Positions 1 through 8,618 of a stretch of DNA of 64,000 bases are shown piece after piece. Position 1 is the first letter of the stretch; each line of letters starts with the position of its first letter. Both the position numbers and the translations under genes were made by a program. The notes under the pieces are model-generated. The model saw nothing but the letters and a program-made list of their open reading frames with translations, had not been told where the DNA came from and ran no database searches. The DNA comes from Paenibacillus lupini (GTDB taxonomy: Bacteria; Bacillota; Bacilli; Paenibacillales; Paenibacillaceae): contig NZ_JAASRW010000002.1 of assembly GCF_011761355.1 (NCBI RefSeq), positions 744,001 to 808,000 on the forward strand. The letters are read 5' to 3'.

Positions 1-1035
1 CGCCTTAACCGTAATAATGTGACGCGTACAGAAGCCTACCGCATGATGTATAAGCGTCATCCTGAGCTTCATTGGGCGATGCTGGCCCATCTTGTCTCCC
101 GTAACGGCGGCTGGAATATGACCGATCTGGAGGGAGAGTGGCTGCCTCATTTATTGCCCGGAGGAAAACGCAAGGATGTATTTTTACTGCTGGAGCATGC
201 CAATACGTTTATTTTCGGTGATGCTTATCCACAGTTATTGCTATATGAAGAAAGTATTCATGCAGAGCGGCCGCTCTTTCATTTGCTCCCCGCCTTTGGG
301 GTAACACGGTTTATGCGACCTGTGTGGGAGCAGTTCTGGCGGCGGCGTGATCCTGTGCCGCTTACCGTTGCGCTTATTGTGAATGAGCAGCATTTTATTG
401 AGCAGCGGGTCGTGCAGGATGATTACTTCCGGAGGAATGTAGTCGATACGTTCTTCTTTGGGATGCAGTCGCTGCTGCAGCTTAATGCGGTCATGTTTCC
501 GTACCATTCGAGCAATGAGCTGCGATTGGCGGGACTTATTTTGGAGCATTTCGACGACTTGTCAGAGCGGATTGAGTTCGGTAAAGCTTTGTACGCAATC
601 TTGTTTGGCGTACCGCGTGTACGCGAAGGAGCGCTGGCTTTTGTAGATAAGGGGCGCCATACGGGCTCGAGGGTAGACTATGCGCCGCAGATTTTTGCCC
701 GGGTGCGCCGCGATCCACCGTCCGCCTTGTATAAAGAGCGTCTGCTTGGCGGCAAATTGCTGCCGGGAGCAGCTCCTTTATATAGCCCTGAGCTTGGTGA
801 CGCCTGGGCTGACCAGACACTAGAGGCGCCGGCACGAGGTGATTGGTTCCACTCTGCCGCAGACATTGCGCCGTACTTTCGCAGGCTGAAGCTGCCGCGC
901 AGCTTCGAGCTGACGAATGAGTACGGCCTGCTGCTTAACAAGATCGAGCTTGCCGTTCTCGCTGCCGAGCAGCTCAGACTAGATGAGCAGGGAGTGGATG
1001 TAACGGGGCCGAGTAACAAAAAAACACCGCGCTGA
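1..1035 (+). CDS. DUF2515 family protein (YppC-like), 5' end outside window
   Basis: The reading frame is already open at base 1 (codons for RLNRNN precede the first possible start, a GTG at 19), so the gene begins upstream and only its C-terminal 344 or so residues are seen. The phrase NRNNVTRTEAYRMMYKRHPE and the following WAMLAHLVSRNGGWNMTDLEG resemble the DUF2515 family, of which Bacillus YppC is a member; no reaction is known for it. The protein is soluble, rich in Trp, Phe and Arg, and has no signal peptide in the visible part. It converges with the YolD/polymerase pair, and a terminator for that pair overlaps its last codons. The family assignment is from memory of the motif; the function is unknown. 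Confidence 0.7.
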   Translation, partial: RLNRNNVTRTEAYRMMYKRHPELHWAMLAHLVSRNGGWNMTDLEGEWLPHLLPGGKRKDVFLLLEHANTFIFGDAYPQLLLYEESIHAERPLFHLLPAFGVTRFMRPVWEQFWRRRDPVPLTVALIVNEQHFIEQRVVQDDYFRRNVVDTFFFGMQSLLQLNAVMFPYHSSNELRLAGLILEHFDDLSERIEFGKALYAILFGVPRVREGALAFVDKGRHTGSRVDYAPQIFARVRRDPPSALYKERLLGGKLLPGAAPLYSPELGDAWADQTLEAPARGDWFHSAADIAPYFRRLKLPRSFELTNEYGLLLNKIELAVLAAEQLRLDEQGVDVTGPSNKKTPR

Positions 1036-1055
1036 AACGGTCAGCTGGCGGTGCT
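1017..1055 (-). terminator. Rho-independent terminator of the YolD-polymerase operon
   Basis: Read on the minus strand, a GC-rich stem (CACCGC..GCTGA pairing with TCAGC..GGTG, small internal mismatch) is followed directly by seven T. It lies just past the stop of the YolD-like gene and overlaps the last codons of the convergent DUF2515 gene. Confidence 0.75.
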
Positions 1056-1064
1056 TGCAGAAAG

Positions 1065-1541
1065 TCACTTAAACATGTGTGAGATGTATTTGGCGATGCG
1101 GACGCTAATCTCGGCGCGGGCGGCATCACGGATCATGGAGAAGCGATCCTCGTATCCGCGGCAGACGAACTTATAATGGATCGCTCCATGCTCACTGTCG
1201 CTTTCTTCGAGAAATACACGGATATTTCGCTCTTTAAGCGCCTTGCGGACGGCGGTTAAGTCATTGTGAATATGACCCATTAAGACGCGGGAGGCTTTCA
1301 TATACAGCTGCTTCATGGAGTAGGGAGACAATTCAATGTCCTTGCAGTTCTTATCCACGATGGTCAGCATCATGGGGAGCAGCACATAGTCACGAATAAG
1401 CTCAAGCTCCTCTTTGCTTGGAACGGGGACAGGTCCGGAAGCTTTTGGCGTCTCGCGCCGCTGCAAATATTGCTCTCGATGTTCGGGCAGCATCATCCGG
1501 CTGGATTCCCAGCGGCCATTGCCTTCCAGTTTCTTGCTCAT
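1065..1541 (-). CDS. YolD-like protein, partner of the Y-family polymerase
   Basis: A 158-residue protein whose N-terminus (GNGRWESSRMMLPEH, residues 7-21) carries the hallmark of the YolD-like family. Members are encoded directly next to UvrX/YqjW-type translesion polymerases and are thought to act with them. The C-terminal two thirds are mostly helical and charged and less like classical short YolD proteins. The start ATG overlaps the polymerase stop as ATGA, so translation is coupled and both genes should share the LexA-controlled promoter upstream of the polymerase. The biochemical role is inferred from the family and the neighbour; no catalytic motif is visible. Confidence 0.7.
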   Translation of the reverse strand: MSKKLEGNGRWESSRMMLPEHREQYLQRRETPKASGPVPVPSKEELELIRDYVLLPMMLTIVDKNCKDIELSPYSMKQLYMKASRVLMGHIHNDLTAVRKALKERNIRVFLEESDSEHGAIHYKFVCRGYEDRFSMIRDAARAEISVRIAKYISHMFK

Positions 1542-2791
1542 TTGTAGTGTCCTCCAATTTTGACGCTGCGCTCACGGGCCTGGGCTGCCTCTAGCAGCGA
1601 GGAAGCCCGCAGAATCGAGGTCGTTCCGAATTTATGACGGATCGCATCCGTGACGCGATCCAGCTTTCTTTCTTTTTCCCTGTTGCCGAACAGAGAAAGT
1701 TGGTATTGATCGTCAGGTACCAGCTTAGATAACGTAACGCCTAGCTTGCGGACGGGGAGACGATCCCAATGCGCATAAAATAACGTCCTCGCCGCAGCAA
1801 ATACTTCCTTCGTAATATTGGTCGGATCCGGCACCGTCATCTGACGGAAAAAGCCGGTTGGCCGGTCGAAATCCGCCCCTTGCGCGCCTGCTGCAACAAC
1901 GCTGCCCATATAGCCCTTCGCGCGGCTGCGCCGGCACACTTCTTCGCTTAATTCCAGCAGGACAACGTCGATTTCCTGCGGCTTGCTGTAATCACGGGGC
2001 AGCGTCATCTGATGACCAACTGCTTGCTGCGCGTCATGCGTGCTTGGTTTTACCGGGCTTGGGTCAATGCCGTTCGCGGTCTGCCAGAACAATTCGGCTT
2101 GAATATCGCTGTTACGGCCCATCCGCGCCCGCAGCTTGCGCTTGAAATCCGGAAGCGGGAGCCTGCCGAGATCTCCAATTGTAGAAATCCCCATCCTCTC
2201 GAAATGTGCGGTCATCCGCGAGCCAACGCCAAACATTTTGTTCACAGGAAGCGGCCATAAGAGTGATTCAACAGCTGTTTTCGGGAGCGTGAATACGCCG
2301 GCTTCATTCTTTTTCGCCCAAATGTCGGTGGCCATCTTGGCCAGAATCTTGTTGGAGCTAATGCCAACTCGGGCCCATACGCCGGTGTAGAGCATAATCT
2401 TCGTCTGGATTTGCGTTGCGATCTCATCGGGCGTCCCGAAGTAAGATAAAGAACCGGTGACGTCCAGGAACTGCTCGTCGATGGAGAAGGGCTCCACCAG
2501 ATCGGTAAACGAGCGGAAGATGTCGGTAATCATAAGCGAGACTTCGATGTAAGCCTGCATGCGTGGTCTAATAATGACAAGATGCGGACATTTGCCAAGC
2601 GCCTCGCCAAGTGTCTCGGCGGTCGTGACGCCGTACTGCTTCGCAAGCGGACAAGCGGCCAAAATAATGCCCGAACGCCGCGAAGGATCGCCGGCAACGA
2701 CGACCGGATCGTTCTTATATTCGGGATGTGCGGCCTTCTCGACGGACGCGTAGAACGACTGGCAGTCAATCAGCATAATGACACGTTCCAT
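1538..2791 (-). CDS. Y-family DNA polymerase (UvrX/YqjW-like translesion polymerase)
   Basis: Error-prone translesion DNA polymerase of the DinB/UmuC superfamily, 417 residues. Catalytic carboxylates are visible: D9 in MLIDCQSFYASVE, and D105-E106 in the SIDE motif (PFSIDEQFLDV). A helix-hairpin-helix region (NKMFGVGSRMTAHFERMGI) and a little-finger domain follow, ending with a QLSLFG motif that is typical of beta-clamp binding. The open frame extends 80 codons further upstream, but the ATG at 2791 is chosen: it has a GGAG site about 9 nt upstream, begins MERVIMLIDC as the family does, and the extension crosses the promoter and LexA boxes. It is the first gene of a two-gene SOS operon with the YolD-like partner. 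B. subtilis yqjW-yqjX is the nearest arrangement I know. Confidence 0.92.
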   Translation of the reverse strand: MERVIMLIDCQSFYASVEKAAHPEYKNDPVVVAGDPSRRSGIILAACPLAKQYGVTTAETLGEALGKCPHLVIIRPRMQAYIEVSLMITDIFRSFTDLVEPFSIDEQFLDVTGSLSYFGTPDEIATQIQTKIMLYTGVWARVGISSNKILAKMATDIWAKKNEAGVFTLPKTAVESLLWPLPVNKMFGVGSRMTAHFERMGISTIGDLGRLPLPDFKRKLRARMGRNSDIQAELFWQTANGIDPSPVKPSTHDAQQAVGHQMTLPRDYSKPQEIDVVLLELSEEVCRRSRAKGYMGSVVAAGAQGADFDRPTGFFRQMTVPDPTNITKEVFAAARTLFYAHWDRLPVRKLGVTLSKLVPDDQYQLSLFGNREKERKLDRVTDAIRHKFGTTSILRASSLLEAAQARERSVKIGGHYK

Positions 2792-2813
2792 AATCCCCAC
2801 TCCAATACAAATA

Positions 2814-2864
2814 CGAAAGTATGTTCGTATCTTATTATATACCGAATGTATGTTCGCTATGCAA
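2814..2864 (-). promoter_or_regulatory. SOS promoter with two LexA (DinR) boxes
   Basis: Two 14-bp sequences, CGAAAGTATGTTCG (2814-2827) and CGAATGTATGTTCG (2843-2856), each match the Bacillus LexA/DinR consensus CGAACRNRYGTTYG with a single mismatch at the fifth base. On the minus strand, a -35 like TTGCAT (2859-2864) and a -10 TATAAT (2834-2839) are separated by 19 bp. One box fills the spacer and the other sits at the start site, so repressor on either would block polymerase. The boxes lie 29 bp apart, on nearly the same helix face. The SOS control is inferred from sequence. Confidence 0.88.
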
Positions 2865-2972
2865 GGGATATTTGGAGGTAATTTCAAACAGTTGGGTATG
2901 AGAGAGAGAGATGTCATATTCCTTAATTCTTTAGAATCATTCCAAATTCGTTGGAAAAATATAAAAAAATCT

Positions 2973-3281
2973 TGGAGGCCATTGGCGCAAGGGAAAAATA
3001 ACATATTCCAGAATGAAGTTTTAGTTTCCATCTCTGAAAAGCATCAGAAAGCTGTGGGACAAGTCGTCTTACGATGGTTGACGCAAAGAGGAGTCGTGGT
3101 AATACCGAAATCTGTTCGTAAGGAAAGAATCCTGGAAAACATCAATATCTTCGATTTTGAATTAGGTCAGGAGGACATGAATAGGATTGCTGCTTTGGAT
3201 ACCAAAGTCAGCTTGTATCCTGGATCGGATCGCAATCCGGAAACCGTAAAATGGCTCTCTAATTATAAGGCTAACCTTTAG
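2973..3281 (+). pseudogene. C-terminal remnant of an aldo/keto reductase
   Basis: About 103 codons match the C-terminal third of NADPH-dependent aldo/keto reductases: the W-x-P-L-A-Q-G-K-N segment, then VGQVVLRWLTQRGVVVIPKSVRKERILENINIFDFEL, which is the cofactor-binding Lys-Ser-x-Arg region, and a family-like end (ETVKWLSNYKANL). The catalytic Asp-Tyr-Lys-His part is absent. Upstream the frame runs into unrelated sequence and the SOS promoter. There is no ribosome binding site for a start near the homology, so this is a truncated, non-functional relic. A dispersed repeat with a terminator lies just after it. Confidence 0.8.
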
Positions 3282-3328
3282 TGCTGGCACATGACTCTAA
3301 CAGAGATCCGGATTCGGTAAGCTTATGA

Positions 3329-3417
3329 GCAGAAATTCTTGGAGGTAGTGGATTTCTAATAGTTATCTTAATTATTGTTTATTCAAACCCGATCAGGCTG
3401 ATCGGGTTATTTTTTTG
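3329..3417 (+). repeat. Dispersed repeat R, copy 1, ending in a terminator hairpin
   Basis: Starts GCAGAAATTCTTGGAGGTAG, passes through an AT-rich stretch with TAGTTAT, and ends with a perfect AACCCGATCA/TGATCGGGTT hairpin (3386-3408) followed by T7. The same layout recurs at 9990-10080 and 43989-44088, and its hairpin alone at 52209-52246. The hairpin is a good intrinsic terminator. The conserved upstream part is not explained by termination. Confidence 0.65.
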
Positions 3418-3447
3418 TTCGTGAATACATCCATTCTAATAGGTTCA

Positions 3448-3497
3448 AAACAACAAAGCGGCAGCTGATCTTAAGAAGATCAGCTGCCGTTTATATT
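3448..3497. repeat. Dispersed repeat H, copy 1 (GCAGCTGATC hairpin)
   Basis: AACAACAAAGCGGCAGCTGATC, then a short loop and the inverted complement GATCAGCTGCCGTTT. This stem recurs, with variation, at 5230-5320, 12286-12365 and 39428-39500, flanked by variants of AACGTTAGTTCAACAA and TTGTTGAGC. It behaves as a small dispersed hairpin repeat that could also terminate transcription. The rest of 3282-3687 shows nothing gene-like. Confidence 0.6.
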
Positions 3498-3687
3498 GAA
3501 GTAAGGGCATTACATAACCATCATTGATTATCCATCGTCGTTCCCCTTGTCCCCCCGTTAGGAAGCTATTACATCGGTATCAATGTTAGCATTATCTGAG
3601 TATTTATTGTGGCTCAAAATCAAATAATAACGTGGTACTGTAAAAAAAGGATGATTGTTACAGTTGAAAACAAATAAGAGGTGGCCA

Positions 3688-4725
3688 ATGCAAAAACTAG
3701 AAGACGGAAACAAGAGCCAAATAGATGGAAATATGTCTAATAAATTAACGTCAGCTGAAATCGGGAAATTATGGGCGACCTATATGGGGAACAGCATGGC
3801 CCGGTGCGTGCTGCGCTATTTTTTGCAAAATGTGGACGATGCAGATATTCGAAATGTTCTGAATGAAGCGCTTCAAATAGCCGACCGGTTCACCAGAACG
3901 GTAGCGGATATTTTCACCCGGGAGGGTCATCCGGTACCTATCGGCTACACGGAAGATGACGTAAATTTAGAAGCTCCCCGGTTGTTTGCCGATGAATTTT
4001 ATTTGCATTACTTGAAGTATACCTGTAAAGCGGGAATTAGTATTTACGGAATCGCAGTGCCTTTAATGAGCCGGCAGGACGTCCGCGAATTCTTTACTGA
4101 TTGCCTCACACTAACAGTCAAATTAGTTAATGACGTTAATGATTTACTGGATATGAAAGGACTTTTGGTCAAACCGCCGTATATACCCGTTCCGGACAGA
4201 ATCGATTTTGTCAAAAAACAACGGTATTTAGATGGTTTCTTCGGGGATGTTCGTCCGCTTCAATCGCTGGAAATAACCCATATTTACGATAACATTCAAA
4301 ATAACGCTACCAGTTGCGCAGTATTGGTAGGCTTTTGCCAAGCGGCCAAGCTCGAGCAAGTTAGGAATTACTTCAAGAGAGGGAAAGAAATCGCACTGAA
4401 GGAATACGATATTTTGACCCGGCTAATGCACAAAGAGGATTTGTCGTCATATCCGCTCTTGAATCACCTCGTTACCGATTCAACCATATCGCCATTTTCG
4501 GATAAAATAATGCTTACCCATAAAATGGACATGTTTGCCATGCGGGTCAGGACATATGGCAATGCGTTGGCCTTTAGCGCAAGACATGACGTGGCGGCTA
4601 CATTCGCAAGATTCATCGTCGAAGTAGGAAATTACGTAGAGGATGGAGCCAATACAATGATTGATTTGGGTTGGATGGAACAGCCCCCGCAAGCGGCGGA
4701 TCGCAATACGCTAACAAAGGGGTAG
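3688..4725 (+). CDS. DUF3231 family protein (tandem ferritin-like helical halves)
   Basis: A 345-residue soluble protein of the DUF3231 family, whose function is not known. The two halves look related: the motif GxxxxxYx-N-S-M/A near residue 32 and a similar one after residue 195, each followed by a long helical segment with EYDILTRL or QIADRFTRTV and a terminal helix ending in LVKPPYIPVPD or MEQPPQ. This suggests an internal duplication of a four-helix unit. The ATG at 3688 is chosen over an upstream TTG because AGAGGTGG lies 5 nt before it. The stop is 3 bp from the start of the next gene, a small membrane protein, so the two form an operon. Confidence 0.8.
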   Translation: MQKLEDGNKSQIDGNMSNKLTSAEIGKLWATYMGNSMARCVLRYFLQNVDDADIRNVLNEALQIADRFTRTVADIFTREGHPVPIGYTEDDVNLEAPRLFADEFYLHYLKYTCKAGISIYGIAVPLMSRQDVREFFTDCLTLTVKLVNDVNDLLDMKGLLVKPPYIPVPDRIDFVKKQRYLDGFFGDVRPLQSLEITHIYDNIQNNATSCAVLVGFCQAAKLEQVRNYFKRGKEIALKEYDILTRLMHKEDLSSYPLLNHLVTDSTISPFSDKIMLTHKMDMFAMRVRTYGNALAFSARHDVAATFARFIVEVGNYVEDGANTMIDLGWMEQPPQAADRNTLTKG

Positions 4726-4728
4726 GAG

Positions 4729-5163
4729 ATGGCCAGAGCGTCCCGAACCGAGGCTTTATTGTGGAGTATCGCTTTGCCAGGATTCGGTCAGCTCCTTAAC
4801 GGTAAATATGTAAAGGGCATCCTGCTGATCACCTTGGAATTTCTTATTAACTTGAAGTCCCATTTGAATTGGGTTATTATAACGAGCTTTCACGGCGATC
4901 TTCCAACGATCGAACAAACCAATATGGAGTGGCTTATGTTCTACCCTTGTGTCTACATGTTCGGAATTTGGGACGCCTATAAAGATGGCGGGGATGATCT
5001 AAAACCTAATGCTTCATTCCCTTTCGCTTTCGGAGCCTTCATTGGGACGATTGGTGTTGTTTTTTCAAAGGATTTTTTGGGAGCTGTTTGGCTTGGGCTA
5101 TTAGGAATCGGAGCCGGTGTTTTAGTCGGAATAGGTCTTCAATCTTTCCTGCGAAACCGTTAG
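4729..5163 (+). CDS. Small integral membrane protein, TM2-like N-terminus
   Basis: A 144-residue protein with four hydrophobic segments (about residues 11-40, 66-82, 98-113 and 118-138). The N-terminal SIALPGFGQLLNGKYVKGILLI resembles the glycine-rich turn of TM2-domain and related small membrane proteins. The start ATG follows the DUF3231 stop by 3 bp, with GGAG overlapping that stop, so the pair is cotranscribed and probably coupled. I do not recognise a specific function. A role with the DUF3231 protein at the membrane is only inferred from operon structure. Confidence 0.7.
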   Translation: MARASRTEALLWSIALPGFGQLLNGKYVKGILLITLEFLINLKSHLNWVIITSFHGDLPTIEQTNMEWLMFYPCVYMFGIWDAYKDGGDDLKPNASFPFAFGAFIGTIGVVFSKDFLGAVWLGLLGIGAGVLVGIGLQSFLRNR

Positions 5164-5229
5164 ATGACATTTAAACATTTACGAGTAACTCTATGGAAAA
5201 CTAAAAAACCTGACAATATGACAATTAAT

Positions 5230-5320
5230 TGTTCAACGGGGAACGTTAGTTCAACAAAACAGCAGCAGTCTAGGACTTTATTTTCACGTCCATGTCTGCT
5301 GCTGTTCCATTTCTAGGGGT
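5230..5320. repeat. Dispersed repeat H, copy 2
   Basis: AACGGGGAACGTTAGTTCAACAAAA is followed by a hairpin with CAGCAGCAG and CTGCTGCTG arms and a larger loop. The flank matches other H copies (for example AACTGGGAACTATAGTTCAA near 12.29 kb), though the stem sequence differs. It lies downstream of the membrane-protein gene and may serve as its terminator. Confidence 0.5.
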
Positions 5321-5326
5321 CAGTCC

Positions 5327-5458
5327 ATGCTGGATGACATTAGCCATTACGCCGAGACGTACGATTTAGTATCGATACGCCGATTGATGGGCGAATGGGA
5401 TGAAATCCGCTTGATGATTCAAACCAGCAATGATTCGCTTAAAGAGCGTTTCGAGTAG
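5327..5458 (+). CDS. Small acidic hypothetical protein (43 aa)
   Basis: ATG at 5327 preceded by AGGGG at a suitable distance, with 43 codons to a TAG. The product is hydrophilic and probably helical (MLDDISHYAETYDLVSIRR, then LMGEWDEIRLMIQ). I do not recognise it. The good ribosome binding site and the position about 200 bp before the germination operon make it plausible as a gene, but it could also be a remnant. Confidence 0.35.
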   Translation: MLDDISHYAETYDLVSIRRLMGEWDEIRLMIQTSNDSLKERFE

Positions 5459-5654
5459 GAACTTAAGCTGCACTCGTGAAGAAAGCATTACGGAGGAGGC
5501 GATCTGTATAACCCGAGAAGAAGCATTCCGCTTTCTTTGCATTTTATATAATCCTCAATCCAGACGGTTTGATATGATCCGCAATTATCGTTTAAATGAC
5601 TTCCTGCAAGGCAATAATGGTCTACATCATAGATCATTAGAGGGGTGCGTTTGA

Positions 5655-7166
5655 ATGGACAACCCTAATTTGCAAGCAAGTCTAAAAGTAAACATAGAGA
5701 GTATCAAGTCCTGCACGAACGGGAGCGATGACCTCATTGTTCGTGAGTTTCGCATTGGGTCAGGCAGGGCCGAGAGGGACATCGCAATCCTGTATTTTGA
5801 TGGATTAACCGATGAGCGATCGATTAATCAATTTATTATGGAACCCCTTATGCAATATGGGCATCTGCAAGGAGATCGTAGCGACTCCAAAGAAAATCAT
5901 TTGCTGGATCGATTGAAGAACTCCGTATTGACGGTCGGTCAAATTCGTGAAGTTGACCGTTTTGAATGGGCGTCGGATTCGTTAATGAACGGAAGCATCG
6001 TTGTTATGCTGGATGGATATCTGACTGGTCTAAGCATCTCCATGGCAGGCTGGGAGCAAAGGGCTGTCAGCGAACCAACCAACCAGACGGTTATTCGGGG
6101 ACCGAAAGAGGCTTTTACTGAAAATATCACTGTCAATACGGCATTGATTCGTCGGATCATCAAAGATCCTCGTCTGACGCTCAAAAACAGGAAAATTGGA
6201 AAAGTGACCAAAACAAATGTTTCTATCATGTATATTGCGGGAATTGCGGACGAGGAAGCTTTGAAAGAAGTAAACAAGCGGCTGGAGGCCATCGATACCG
6301 ATTCTATTCTGGAAAGCGGCTATATTGAAGAGTTCATTCAAGAGGAATCCTATACTATTTTTCCTACCGTGCAGAATACGGAAAGGCCCGACTCTGTAGC
6401 TGCTTCGCTGCTTGAAGGCCGGATCGCTATTTTGATTGACGGAACTCCGCATGTACTCTTGGTGCCCGCTTTATTCGTGCAGTTTTTCCAAGCCGCCGAA
6501 GATTACTATCAACGCGCCGATATTAGCACTTTGATTAGGGTTCTGCGTTACTTCGGACTCTTCATCGCCACGCTTGTCCCGTCGCTGTATATAGCGATTA
6601 CGACCTATCAGCAGGAAATGCTGCCCACCCAGTTGCTGATCAGCTTGGCTGCTCAGCGAGAAGGTGTGCCATTTCCCGCTTTTATCGAAGCGTTGATCAT
6701 GGAAGCAACCTATGAAATTTTGCGGGAGGCTGGAGTACGCATGCCAAGGGCCGTTGGTCAAGCCGTCTCGATAGTGGGAACTTTGGTGATCGGACAAGCT
6801 GCCGTTGAAGCAGGAATTATCTCCGCAAGCATGATTATTGTCGTATCTATAACAGCCATATCAAGCTATGTGATCCCGGAGTTCGACATGTCGATTGCCG
6901 TAAGAATCCTCCGATTTATCTTTATGGGACTCGCCGCTGCATTTGGTATGTTCGGAGTCTTCGTAGGAATGAGCCTCCTGCTGCTTCACTTGAGCAACTT
7001 GCGCTCTTTTGGCGTACCTTACATGGCTCCGGTCGGCCCGATTAACATAGGCGATCAAAAGGATGTCATTCTGCGCGTTCCCCATAATAGCATGAACACT
7101 AGGCCCAGTATGTTCAGCAAACTAAATCCGATTCGTCAACGTCGCGCTAGGAATAAGGGCAAATGA
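5655..7166 (+). CDS. Germinant receptor subunit A (GerA/GerKA family)
   Basis: The A subunit of a nutrient germinant receptor of the spore inner membrane, 503 residues, typical length. A soluble N-terminal half (about 1-270) contains the conserved RGPKEAFTENITVNTALIRRI and IFPTVQNTERPDSVAASLLEGR motifs. The C-terminal half carries four to five membrane segments and the family signature PFPAFIEALIMEATYEILREAG followed by GTLVIGQAAVEAGI. The ATG has AGAGGGG 8 nt upstream. The next gene (subunit C) overlaps the stop by 4 bp. The germinant cannot be read from the sequence. Expression in the forespore from a sigma-G promoter is expected from the family, but I could not place the promoter. Confidence 0.95.
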   Translation: MDNPNLQASLKVNIESIKSCTNGSDDLIVREFRIGSGRAERDIAILYFDGLTDERSINQFIMEPLMQYGHLQGDRSDSKENHLLDRLKNSVLTVGQIREVDRFEWASDSLMNGSIVVMLDGYLTGLSISMAGWEQRAVSEPTNQTVIRGPKEAFTENITVNTALIRRIIKDPRLTLKNRKIGKVTKTNVSIMYIAGIADEEALKEVNKRLEAIDTDSILESGYIEEFIQEESYTIFPTVQNTERPDSVAASLLEGRIAILIDGTPHVLLVPALFVQFFQAAEDYYQRADISTLIRVLRYFGLFIATLVPSLYIAITTYQQEMLPTQLLISLAAQREGVPFPAFIEALIMEATYEILREAGVRMPRAVGQAVSIVGTLVIGQAAVEAGIISASMIIVVSITAISSYVIPEFDMSIAVRILRFIFMGLAAAFGMFGVFVGMSLLLLHLSNLRSFGVPYMAPVGPINIGDQKDVILRVPHNSMNTRPSMFSKLNPIRQRRARNKGK

Positions 7167-8365
7167 TGATCCGAAAGTTGGTTTCACTGTTACTGGCAAT
7201 CTCCCTCGTCTTGCCGCTTGCGGGCTGCTGGGACAGGCGGGAGTTAAACGAGCTTGCTATATCCGTCGCTATGGGGATCGACAAATCTGGCAGCCAGTAT
7301 CAAGTAACGGTTCAGGTCGTTCAACCGGGGGAAGTCGCTATGCAAAAAGGGGGAAGCGAGGGCATGACCCCTGTTACGTTATATAAAGCGGAGGGAACCA
7401 CGATTTTCGAAGCTATCCGCAAAATGACGACTGTCAGCTCCAGAAAAATTTATGCGGCCCATCTTCGCATTATCGTGATTGGAGAAGAGCTGGCCCGGGA
7501 AGGCATTGGCGATGCCTTGGACATTTTGTCCAGAGATTACGAACTCCGCTCGGATTCTTTTCTGCTCATTGCCAAAGGGACAACTGCAGCTCATACCCTG
7601 GGAATATTAACCCCTTTAGAAAAAATTCCGGCTAATAAAATATATGAATCCATCCAAACCTCCGAAAAAGTGTGGGCACCCGTGATATCGGTTACGTTGG
7701 ATAAATTTATCAACGATATTGAAAGCAAGGGCAAGAATCCGGTCATAAGCGGCATCAAGGTAAGCGGAAGCAATGAGAAGGGAGGCTCATTAGGAAATAT
7801 GAAGACCACTCAGCCAGCTGTAAGCATACAAAATAATGGCTTGGCGGTATTCCGGAAGGATCGATTGATCGGATGGTTAAATCAGGAAGATAGCAAGGGA
7901 TACAACTACATTCTTAATAATATCGTCAGCACCGTAGGCCATGTTGACTGCCCTCATGGCGGCCAAGTCGCACTTGAAGTCATACATTCGGAAGCCCAAA
8001 TAAAAAGCTCTTTCCAGAACGGACGACCTCGTCTTGCCGTTGAGCTGCGAACTGAACAAAATGTAGGGGAGGTCAAATGCCAAATCGATTTGACCGATAT
8101 GCAGGTTATTAGGGAATTGGAACAACAAGCGGAGCAAGTTTTGCAGGGAATCCTGGAGCATTTGCTGGAAGTGTCACAAAAAAAGTACAAATCAGATTTC
8201 ATAGGGTTTGGCAACGCCCTTCATCGCAGTAATCCCGGTGAATGGAGATCATTAAAGACGGATTGGGATGAAATTTTTGAGGATGCTGAAACGGATGTCA
8301 CGGTCAAGGTGAAGATTAAAAGGACCGGTACAGTGACGAATTCGTTTATGGAAGAGAGGGAATAG
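7163..8365 (+). CDS. Germinant receptor subunit C (Ger(x)C lipoprotein)
   Basis: A 400-residue lipoprotein subunit of the germinant receptor. A signal sequence ends in the lipobox LAGC, with Cys22 as the lipidated residue, followed at once by WDRRELNELAISVAMGIDK, the standard Ger(x)C opening. Three alpha/beta domains follow, and the C-terminal region (IGFGNALHRSNPGEWRSLK) is also family-typical. It is anchored on the outer face of the spore inner membrane. Its start overlaps the end of subunit A (ATGATG across the TGA), so the genes are translationally coupled. In this operon C comes directly after A rather than after B. Confidence 0.95.
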   Translation: MMIRKLVSLLLAISLVLPLAGCWDRRELNELAISVAMGIDKSGSQYQVTVQVVQPGEVAMQKGGSEGMTPVTLYKAEGTTIFEAIRKMTTVSSRKIYAAHLRIIVIGEELAREGIGDALDILSRDYELRSDSFLLIAKGTTAAHTLGILTPLEKIPANKIYESIQTSEKVWAPVISVTLDKFINDIESKGKNPVISGIKVSGSNEKGGSLGNMKTTQPAVSIQNNGLAVFRKDRLIGWLNQEDSKGYNYILNNIVSTVGHVDCPHGGQVALEVIHSEAQIKSSFQNGRPRLAVELRTEQNVGEVKCQIDLTDMQVIRELEQQAEQVLQGILEHLLEVSQKKYKSDFIGFGNALHRSNPGEWRSLKTDWDEIFEDAETDVTVKVKIKRTGTVTNSFMEERE

Positions 8366-8371
8366 ACGAAT

Positions 8372-8599
8372 ATGTGGATGGTAGCCGGGCTTCTTGCAGC
8401 AGCAGGTGTTTGCGCCGCCTATGAAATTCCTTCGTTAAAGGCATACAAGAAGGATCTCTGGGTTTTCTCTCTCTTGTTATTGCTCGGAACCGCATTAAGT
8501 ATAGTCGCGGCCTTACAGGGGCATATTCCAAATCCGTTAGATTGGATAGCGGCTATATTTAAACCGGCAGGCTATTGGATGCAGAATTATTTTAAATAA
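8372..8599 (+). CDS. Small two-TM germinant-receptor D subunit
   Basis: A 75-residue protein with two membrane spans (about 2-18 and 27-46) and a short amphipathic tail (WIAAIFKPAGYWMQNYF). It sits between subunits C and B of the operon, 6 bp after C. Small two-span D-subunit genes of this size are known to accompany many Bacillus germinant-receptor operons and to modulate receptor activity. Assignment rests on size, topology and position, not on sequence identity. A GAGAGGG site lies shortly upstream of the ATG. Confidence 0.7.
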   Translation: MWMVAGLLAAAGVCAAYEIPSLKAYKKDLWVFSLLLLLGTALSIVAALQGHIPNPLDWIAAIFKPAGYWMQNYFK

Positions 8600-8618
8600 G
8601 TTCGGGGAGTGAAGGGGA

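Noticed and set aside
2792-3031. An N-terminal extension of the Y-family polymerase by 80 codons
   Set aside because: The extension crosses the promoter and both LexA boxes, lacks family similarity, and the ATG at 2791 has a proper ribosome binding site and family N-terminus.
5430-5654. A 74-codon frame just before the gerA-type subunit A gene
   Set aside because: No ribosome binding site and no coding character; it overlaps the small ORF at 5327-5458 and the promoter region of the germination operon.
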